This document shows positions 57,737 through 64,000 of a DNA stretch of 64,000 bases, one piece after another (the stretch's first letter is position 1; every line of letters begins with the position of its first letter). The DNA is taken from NCBI GenBank assembly GCA_016280485.1, contig JAEEGU010000051.1, positions 82,166-146,165 of the forward strand, given 5' to 3'. The stretch comes from Bacillota bacterium. GTDB lineage: Bacteria; Bacillota; Clostridia; Peptostreptococcales; Anaerovoracaceae. The notes below the pieces were generated by a model. That model had not been told where the DNA came from. It saw only the letters and a list, made by a program, of their open reading frames with translations, and made no database searches. A program made the translations under genes and the position numbers.

Positions 57737-57766
57737 GGGGCGTAGACTCTACGCCCCTTCCCGGCC
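57737..57766 (-). terminator. Hairpin with T-tract, possible terminator within the RNA unit
   Basis: AGGGGCGTAGA-TCTACGCCCCTTTT on minus strand. Confidence 0.45.
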
Positions 57767-57918
57767 GATGGAATGTGGTACACGGATGTTGGCCCCCGCT
57801 TTGGGAATTTCACCCATGCGGACGCGCCGCCCTTGGCCAATGCGGCGCCATTAAGAAGGAGGAGAAAAAATGAAGAAAGCACACGGTTCAGGAATGGCAG
57901 GATCTTTCCTGTGATTAT

Positions 57919-57947
57919 ATTATATAATACATATATTTTTCTGTCAA
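57919..57947 (-). promoter_or_regulatory. Consensus promoter for the tRNA-like/ncRNA unit
   Basis: Minus strand AGTTGACA - 17 nt - TATAAT. Confidence 0.75.
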
Positions 57948-58066
57948 CTCTGAGCGAGCTTTTTCTTTTTCAGAGTTGACTTTTTATTTCTAATGCTATA
58001 TGCTAAACATGAAAGTAGGTTGATGACGGATCTAAATGTTTTTCAGCTTCACGAGGAGGAATGTAC

Positions 58067-58246
58067 ATGAAAATAATTATGCCGGATGGATCTCCAATGC
58101 TTCTTCCTGAAGAAGCGGAATGTCTTTGCTCGGGTGATTCACCGGAACGGATGCACGATTGTCCGATGTCCATGTTTGATGATTGGGGCAACACCTGCAT
58201 CCCGCTCAAGTGTCCGCATTATCGAAACCCAGAGAATCTTCAATAA
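58067..58246 (+). CDS. Small Cys-rich protein, paralogue of 9058..9234
   Basis: MKIIMPDGSPMLLPEEAECLCSGDSPERMHDCPMSMFDDWGNTCIPLKCPHYRNPENLQ; GAGGAGG upstream of ATG 58067. Confidence 0.65.
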   Translation: MKIIMPDGSPMLLPEEAECLCSGDSPERMHDCPMSMFDDWGNTCIPLKCPHYRNPENLQ

Positions 58247-58288
58247 AAATCAGCCGGAAAGAACTTCTCCTTTCCGGCTGATTTTTCT
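58247..58288. terminator. Rho-independent terminator
   Basis: AAATCAGCCGGAAAG-AACTTCTC-CTTTCCGGCTGATTTTT. Confidence 0.85.
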
Positions 58289-58305
58289 ATTACACGGTCT
58301 TTTTC

Positions 58306-60009
58306 CTATTTCTCCGGTTCTATTTCAAGGGCATCGATCTCCCGGAGGATTTCGTATAACTGCCGCGAGCAGTTTTCAACGCCGGCTTTTTCAAAGTAAT
58401 GAACCGTAATCCCGCTCTTTTCGGCGATTGACTTTACAGAACCGTAGCTGCTGTGGGAAATGGCGTTTGGCTGGAAAATGATAATATCCGCCGTTGAAGC
58501 CGCACTGTAGTTGTAGGATTCTCTGTCATAGAGAAACGTGCAATCCGGGAACCGCTGCCGCATCGGAGCTGCCCACGTCGCATGGCCGCCATATATGACG
58601 ACCTTCCTATTCGATCTGACGGGAAAAACAATCTTATCTTCTCCCGGATCATCTGCTTCTTCCTCGCCTTCCTCCGCGGGAGGCAGCAGCTCTTCCAACG
58701 CTTTGCACTCACGACGCAGCGCCTTAATGTCTTCGGCCATTTGCTCCTTCTCAGCGGCCAGTCGTGAAATTTCCTCTTTTGCGATCGAAAGTTCCCTTTG
58801 CGCTGCCTGTGCTTCCTTGCTTGCGTCCGTTGCCTTCCGCTCCGCGGCCGCAATCCTCTGATCTGCCTCTTTCTGTATTTGTCCGGAGGTTTTCACGGTC
58901 TGTTTCAGTTCGAGCAATTCCCCAAGGCAAGCGTCTTTAATCATCGTATTGATGCGAGCCACGGACCATATGATTTTCTCGTTAAAATAGATACTGTCTT
59001 CATCGAAGAATTTTTCTTCACAGCGGGAGTATATGTAACAGGAGTGAAATTTCGCAAGGTAAATCCAGAACAGCGATCTCTGCGAGATACCAAGGGCAGG
59101 AACGGCTCCAAACAGATAATACAGGTTATCTAACGCTTCAAAATGTTCGATGCACTTTTTGAGTCTTTTATCGGTTTCTTCCTGGGACATTTTCAGCGTG
59201 TTCTGGATTACTGCAAAGCCTGGATTTTGGTGTTTAATCAGGTCTTCAGGGTAAATTGCTTTTGTAGTTTGACCGTATTGGCTATTAGGGTCCTTAAAGA
59301 AACGATCCTGAAATTCTCTTTTGAAATACTGCCGCTCTATTTTGATTCGCTTGCAGAAATCGTACACGAGATAAACGTACAGATGGGTCATTGCTTCCGC
59401 GAATTTTTCTCGCGTATTTTTGTTTTGCAAGGTCTCGAAGGAAAGCAGCGTAGCAAGGCTTGCGGACGTTCTCGGTAGCTTTGCTGCTTTTGGGCTTAGG
59501 TGCAGGTATTCTACAATCAGGGAAGGAATCGTGTAATGGAATTCTTTTTTCAGGTTTTGTGGGCTCTCTCCGCCCGACAACACTTCACTTATGATCGTAG
59601 TGAAATTAGACCTTTTATCCTTTTCTGAAGCCTTTATCAGCCGGTCTTTATAATCCTCAAAGGAATCCTCTAATTCCTGGCATAGTAGATCCAGGTATAT
59701 TGCGATTGAAACTTCCTGGTTTGGTTTGGAGATAAGCTCCCAAGCTCCGATATTGCGCAGCGGTATTCCGAGCAGCAGTCTGGAGGCGTCAGTGAAGTCC
59801 TTTCCGTACTTCTCAAAACATTCCTTCTTCCAGAAGTTGTAGCTTTCTTTGATGTGTTCAGAGCAGTCCTTCAGCCACACGGGATCGATCGCATCTGACA
59901 GGCTTGGCTTTTTTGTTTCGACTGCGAGCTTCAAGGTAATCTGGGATATTTCTGTCCAAAAGCTCGAAATCTGTCGTGACCGGTAATCATGCTTTTTCTT
60001 TTTTGCCAC
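58306..60009 (-). CDS. Coiled-coil protein with C-terminal DUF2325-like domain
   Basis: Coiled-coil AERKATDASKEAQAAQRELSIAKEEISRLAAEKEQM then VVIYGGHATWAAPMRQRFPDCTFLYDRESYNYSAASTADIIIFQPNAISHSSYGSVKSIAEKSGITVHYFEKAG. Confidence 0.65.
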   Translation of the reverse strand: MAKKKKHDYRSRQISSFWTEISQITLKLAVETKKPSLSDAIDPVWLKDCSEHIKESYNFWKKECFEKYGKDFTDASRLLLGIPLRNIGAWELISKPNQEVSIAIYLDLLCQELEDSFEDYKDRLIKASEKDKRSNFTTIISEVLSGGESPQNLKKEFHYTIPSLIVEYLHLSPKAAKLPRTSASLATLLSFETLQNKNTREKFAEAMTHLYVYLVYDFCKRIKIERQYFKREFQDRFFKDPNSQYGQTTKAIYPEDLIKHQNPGFAVIQNTLKMSQEETDKRLKKCIEHFEALDNLYYLFGAVPALGISQRSLFWIYLAKFHSCYIYSRCEEKFFDEDSIYFNEKIIWSVARINTMIKDACLGELLELKQTVKTSGQIQKEADQRIAAAERKATDASKEAQAAQRELSIAKEEISRLAAEKEQMAEDIKALRRECKALEELLPPAEEGEEEADDPGEDKIVFPVRSNRKVVIYGGHATWAAPMRQRFPDCTFLYDRESYNYSAASTADIIIFQPNAISHSSYGSVKSIAEKSGITVHYFEKAGVENCSRQLYEILREIDALEIEPEK

Positions 60010-60080
60010 CGCTTTTATCTCCTTTCTCTCGTACTGCCGGCAGCGGAATGAGAATCTTTGCGCCTCCTATGAAAACCTCT

Positions 60081-61046
60081 TCACTTTTTCTTCCCGTAAT
60101 TCTTGGGAAAGTACTCCTTGCCCAGAAGCCAGATGTACTTATCAATTTGCTTCAGATTGTATTCCGACAACCCATAAAAAGTTCGGAAATCAATCAATAT
60201 CTGTTTGAAACGAACATAATTTTTCAATGCATCATTTCTAAATGATGAAAATCTATCCTGATTTCTAAATTGTCGAAGCACTAAATCCACATAGCTATCG
60301 TAAATTGGATAATCGAGAGGATTGTGGTGGCTGCAGTATTTTGAAGCAAACGAATAGAAGTTCTTTCCAGTTCCGCTTATCGTGATCTCCTTGATGTCAT
60401 CCACCAGCGTAACATCTCCAGCTTTCAATCTGGAGTCAATTGCTAAAGATAGAATGTGCTTTGCCACAGGATATACAGAGTAAATATTGGTGCTGTAAAA
60501 ATCGTTCAGTGTAGAAACCTTCAGCAGAACGTCTGTAATATCTGAATTCTGGGGGCACAGTTTGTTGAACAGCTTATCCAGTGCGTCTTCCTGAAGATGA
60601 TAATTCTCCAGGGAGTCCCATTTGGCAAGATAGAGTTCTACCTGCTCCACGGAAGGAGTCGGAACATTCTTGCGGGTCTTTTTGCGTGACTGTACTGCTA
60701 CCGGCTTCGGTTGTTCTGCTGACTTATCCTCTGTCATTGCATCTATTCCATTTGAAGCGAGAAAAGACCGAAACCTCCGGATGTGCGACAAATAGCCGTG
60801 AACCAGCCTCCCGGGATCGCCACTGGAATTCTTTCGAAGTACATCTAACAGCATGGCCTTTGCTTCTTCGTCACTGCCATCAACCGCTTTCCAGAAAAGA
60901 TCATGGTCTCCATTGAGCCACAAATAAAATGAATCCGAATATGCTGTCTGTATCGTGTTTGCGCTAATACTCTGGCTTTGCAGAAATGGCTTGTAAAGAG
61001 ACCGGACTTCTTCAAAGGACATCTGCTTTAGAGCGTTCTTATCCAA
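60081..61046 (-). CDS. Hypothetical protein, likely partner of the downstream/upstream nuclease
   Basis: 321-aa ORF, 6 nt from the Mrr-like gene; conserved-looking NFYSFASKYCSHHNPLDYPIYDSYVDLVL. Confidence 0.65.
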   Translation of the reverse strand: MDKNALKQMSFEEVRSLYKPFLQSQSISANTIQTAYSDSFYLWLNGDHDLFWKAVDGSDEEAKAMLLDVLRKNSSGDPGRLVHGYLSHIRRFRSFLASNGIDAMTEDKSAEQPKPVAVQSRKKTRKNVPTPSVEQVELYLAKWDSLENYHLQEDALDKLFNKLCPQNSDITDVLLKVSTLNDFYSTNIYSVYPVAKHILSLAIDSRLKAGDVTLVDDIKEITISGTGKNFYSFASKYCSHHNPLDYPIYDSYVDLVLRQFRNQDRFSSFRNDALKNYVRFKQILIDFRTFYGLSEYNLKQIDKYIWLLGKEYFPKNYGKKK

Positions 61047-61052
61047 ATCCTA

Positions 61053-62048
61053 TCACTCCTCTTTCGGCACAGGAATGTAAACCATCTTCAGCGGAATCAT
61101 CTTCCGGTACTTCTCATCCAGATCCTCATAGTATTTCAAAATCAGATCCACCAGCTCCGTACCGTTAATGCCGCGGATAATCGGTGTGTTCTCCAGATAT
61201 TTCTGCGCATTCTTCGTGTAATTGGAAAGTGTTACGAACAAACCGTAATCACCCTCACGCATTGCCCCTCTCAGAGATTGGATAGTCGTCTCTTTTATAT
61301 CGCTATCCTGGCTCTTTACCTGGACTAAAATGCGCGGAGGCAATTCATCTTTGTATGCCGTGATATCAATTCCACTGTCGCCGCCCTGGGAAGAAACGAT
61401 TGTCCGATATCCCATCGCGTGAAGGAGGTCTGCGACGAACGGCTCCAGATCATAGCCTTTTAGCTGGCGGCTCAGTTCCTTCAAAATAAAGTCTTTTGTG
61501 CTCTCAACGATATCTTCGGCGGTTGCTCCTACCGTATCGTCCTCGTCATTCACAGCGGTTGCCTTTTGGAAGCCCTTGTCCAGAGCTGCCATATATTCAT
61601 CTGCGTAATTTTTCACAGCAAAAAGCGACATTGCGGAGCCGATTTCATATAGGGCGCCCTGCGAGAAATACATACGAGGCATATGTTTCAGCCATTTCAC
61701 TTTCCTGGTCTGGACATATTCTGTCTGAGAAGGATCATAGATATAGTCGCTGTCTACTACTCCGATGTTTACCTCACGATTGCTCTTGGATGGGAAAACC
61801 ACGTAATCGCCGATTTGAATTTCATAGCAAAAACGATACAGCATACCTGCCCCAGTGGCAACGCTGCCCTTTTTTGCGTCTGGATACACCTGAACGTATT
61901 TATCCTTAAAGGCATCCCTGCTTACGCCGATTAAGCGGAGGTCGCCCATTTTCGGCCAGCCGATAGCAATCACGTTCTCTTTGAGAAATAGATTATCGTT
62001 TTGTGTATGTATCCCCCAGATTTTCTTTTCTTCGTTTGCCATAATCAA
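61053..62048 (-). CDS. Mrr-type restriction endonuclease
   Basis: FVADLLHAMGYRTIVSSQGGDSGIDITAYKDELPPRILVQVKSQ: Mrr_cat D...QVK core. Start likely ATG 62042. Confidence 0.85.
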   Translation of the reverse strand: MIMANEEKKIWGIHTQNDNLFLKENVIAIGWPKMGDLRLIGVSRDAFKDKYVQVYPDAKKGSVATGAGMLYRFCYEIQIGDYVVFPSKSNREVNIGVVDSDYIYDPSQTEYVQTRKVKWLKHMPRMYFSQGALYEIGSAMSLFAVKNYADEYMAALDKGFQKATAVNDEDDTVGATAEDIVESTKDFILKELSRQLKGYDLEPFVADLLHAMGYRTIVSSQGGDSGIDITAYKDELPPRILVQVKSQDSDIKETTIQSLRGAMREGDYGLFVTLSNYTKNAQKYLENTPIIRGINGTELVDLILKYYEDLDEKYRKMIPLKMVYIPVPKEE

Positions 62049-62447
62049 ACTCCTCCCTATTTTTTATTGACTGCGAATATATTACCACAACTTCTTCGTA
62101 AAAGCACCTGCTATAAAAGCAGTAATTAGATGGCTGCTTCTGTTTTTTTCGAAATCCAGGTAGAAAAACACTCTTTGCAATCTGAATTATTGCATTACAT
62201 AGAATCGACCGTGCAGAAGAGCTTAGCCACCGTCATATTCCTGCGCGAACAGATCGCAAAGAGTATTATCTGAGATAGATCGAATTCTTCTGCAATGAAG
62301 AGCTTGTCGAAAAATCATCTATCTGCAGTATATATGATATTTTCACTTTTGGCAAGTAGTTCCTCTTTCTTAACTTCACCAAGCTTGGCCGCTTTCTGCG
62401 TCGCCGAGTTTACAGTTTAGATCCTTGCCACATCCTATATAGAATGT

Positions 62448-63533
62448 TTACCTGTTGCTCTTTCGCTCCTCTTCTTCAGATTCGATGATTTTGATCATAT
62501 ATCGCATCGGATAAGGCAGGTTTTTCTTCAGGTTCGCCTTCAGCACGATTTCCCGTAGATAGTCATAGAGATCCGTCGTGGTAAATGACGTGGAGCTCTG
62601 CGCCTTTGCGATAACCAGGTCCCGCTCTTCCAGCGTCAAATGGAAATTGCACTTATCGAAAATCGATCGATACAGTTCTTGCCAGGATTCTTCGCCGTTG
62701 GAACCGTTATCGATCATATTGCTCTCAGAGCTGCTCTCAAATGCGTCCGGTGCCGTCTCTCTGACCAGCTTTTCCCCGGCGTCGTTGAGATCGATGAAGG
62801 GGCCCCGGTCGTCTGCTTCATCCAGCGCGTTGCTCTTTTTAGACACCGTGATCTCCACGCCAATAACCGATCGAGCGTCGTTCGGATCCTTCGTCTTGGT
62901 GACGCTGCAATTGAGATCTGTCTTCTCGTTGATCTCTTCGATCGCAGCAGTAAAGATTTTATCCAGGAATCTGCGCTGCTCAGGATATTTGTCTTCACAA
63001 TCAAGAATCTTACGGAGATCGTCGATACTGATTTTAATGACGCGCTTGTAGTTATTCCGGACCAGATAGGTGTACAAGTTGTAGGTGGATTCTCGCTTCA
63101 TCCTGGAAATGTTCTGGAGCGTATATTTGATGTACCCGGAATTCGCCAGGTTGAAGAATAGCGCTGACCCGGTTTGGGAGCACTGGATGACGACCGTTTG
63201 CTTTTCATCTGCCTTCACAAGCGCAACATACTGAAAAGCAGGGGTGAAGAACACAGGCATCTTCTCTGTGCTGCACTTCATTGATATTCTCGACAGAGCG
63301 CCGAGCTGCTTTTCCAATGTTTTTAGATTGATCGACTTGTATGGCAGCCCGATCAGATTTGCAAACTCGCGTACAGTAAACTGCACCGGCTCCGTTGACG
63401 GTTTCAGTGGGTTGATTTTTGCCAGGTACGCATTCAGCAGCTTAATGGAATTCAATTCGAGTTTTGCTCGGTTTACCAGCTCCGTCAATTCGTGTCCCTG
63501 AGAAACCAGTTCCTTACCTGTAAATCCTGACAT
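62448..63533 (-). CDS. rep: Replication initiator, Rep_3 / RepB family
   Basis: Winged-helix Rep_3 text (YNLYTYLVRNNYKRVIKISIDDLRKILDCEDKYPEQRRFLDKIFTAAIEEINEKTDLNCSV) and adjacent iterons. Confidence 0.85.
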   Translation of the reverse strand: MSGFTGKELVSQGHELTELVNRAKLELNSIKLLNAYLAKINPLKPSTEPVQFTVREFANLIGLPYKSINLKTLEKQLGALSRISMKCSTEKMPVFFTPAFQYVALVKADEKQTVVIQCSQTGSALFFNLANSGYIKYTLQNISRMKRESTYNLYTYLVRNNYKRVIKISIDDLRKILDCEDKYPEQRRFLDKIFTAAIEEINEKTDLNCSVTKTKDPNDARSVIGVEITVSKKSNALDEADDRGPFIDLNDAGEKLVRETAPDAFESSSESNMIDNGSNGEESWQELYRSIFDKCNFHLTLEERDLVIAKAQSSTSFTTTDLYDYLREIVLKANLKKNLPYPMRYMIKIIESEEEERKSNR

Positions 63534-63589
63534 CTATCATCCATCCTTCTCTCTCATAGGCAGGCAGACATATTGTTTACCTGCTTGTT

Positions 63590-63655
63590 ATAGAAACCTG
63601 TTTATATCTTGTTTATTATCTATGTTTATAATGCTTGTTTATTATCTTGTTTAGG
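63590..63655. promoter_or_regulatory. AT-rich repeat block, candidate DNA-unwinding element
   Basis: Repeated TTGTTTATTATC-type motifs between iterons and rep. Confidence 0.6.
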
Positions 63656-63697
63656 GAAACTCGGGAGATATTGCCACATCCCAAATTTCAACTATAT

Positions 63698-64000
63698 GTG
63701 ACCCCTCTTTTCAGAAGGAATGTCCCCATTTTTCAGACGATTTGCCCCCGGTTTTCAGAAAGTGCGACCCTGCTTTTCAGAAGGTCTGACCCCAGTTTTC
63801 AGAGGATGTGTCCCCGCTTTTCAGAAGGTCTGACCCCAGTTTTCAGAGGATGTGACCCCGGTTTTCAGACAATGCGACCCCGCTTTTCAGAAGGTCTGAC
63901 CCCGGTTTTCAGAAGATACGACCCCAACTTTCAGAAGGTGTGACCCCATTTTTCAGAAGATGCGACCCCGCTTTTCAGAAGATGTGTCCCCGGATTTCAG
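63698..64000. repeat. Iteron array, 22-bp period, at least 14 units, continues beyond window
   Basis: Consensus (G/C)TGACCCC(A/G)NTTTTCAGAAGRT repeated head-to-tail at exactly 22 bp. Confidence 0.95.

Noticed and set aside
57197-57882. 149-aa and 85-aa minus ORFs and 125/132-aa plus ORFs
   Set aside because: They run through the tRNA-like and hairpin-rich region; AGIAQQVEHLICN is the classic spurious translation of tRNA sequence.
63635-63943. 102-aa plus ORF of repeated FSEGLTPVFR
   Set aside because: Simply the translation of the iterons.
63698-64000. CRISPR array
   Set aside because: Repeats are head-to-tail 22-mers without unique spacers; iterons next to a rep gene explain them.
1-64000. 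Insertion sequences, transposases, integrases or phage structural genes
   Set aside because: None recognised among the ORFs; no terminal inverted repeats with transposase were seen.

Overview
Accessory, plasmid-like window from a Firmicute (probably a gut Clostridia relative). The right edge carries a replication origin: a Rep_3-type initiator on the minus strand, an AT-rich repeat block, and at least 14 tandem 22-bp iterons running off the window end. The rest is accessory cargo: LPXTG pilin/adhesin genes, two giant modular surface proteins (one with M23 and SLH domains), a complete type I restriction-modification operon preceded by an AcrVA2-like anti-CRISPR homologue, an Mrr-type nuclease cluster, a DUF4942 methyltransferase divergent from a RecG-like helicase, many small orphan proteins, and a type I toxin-antitoxin locus with a duplicated antitoxin-only copy. 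The most unusual segment is a protein-free ~900-bp minus-strand transcription unit (about 57912 to 57008). It has a consensus promoter, a tRNA-like element with encoded CCA and an abnormal anticodon arm, a ~580-nt hairpin-dense RNA with several T-loop hairpins, and a strong terminator; this resembles the ROOL/GOLLD class of large ornate RNAs. All calls come from reading the sequence and recalled family knowledge; no database search was run.
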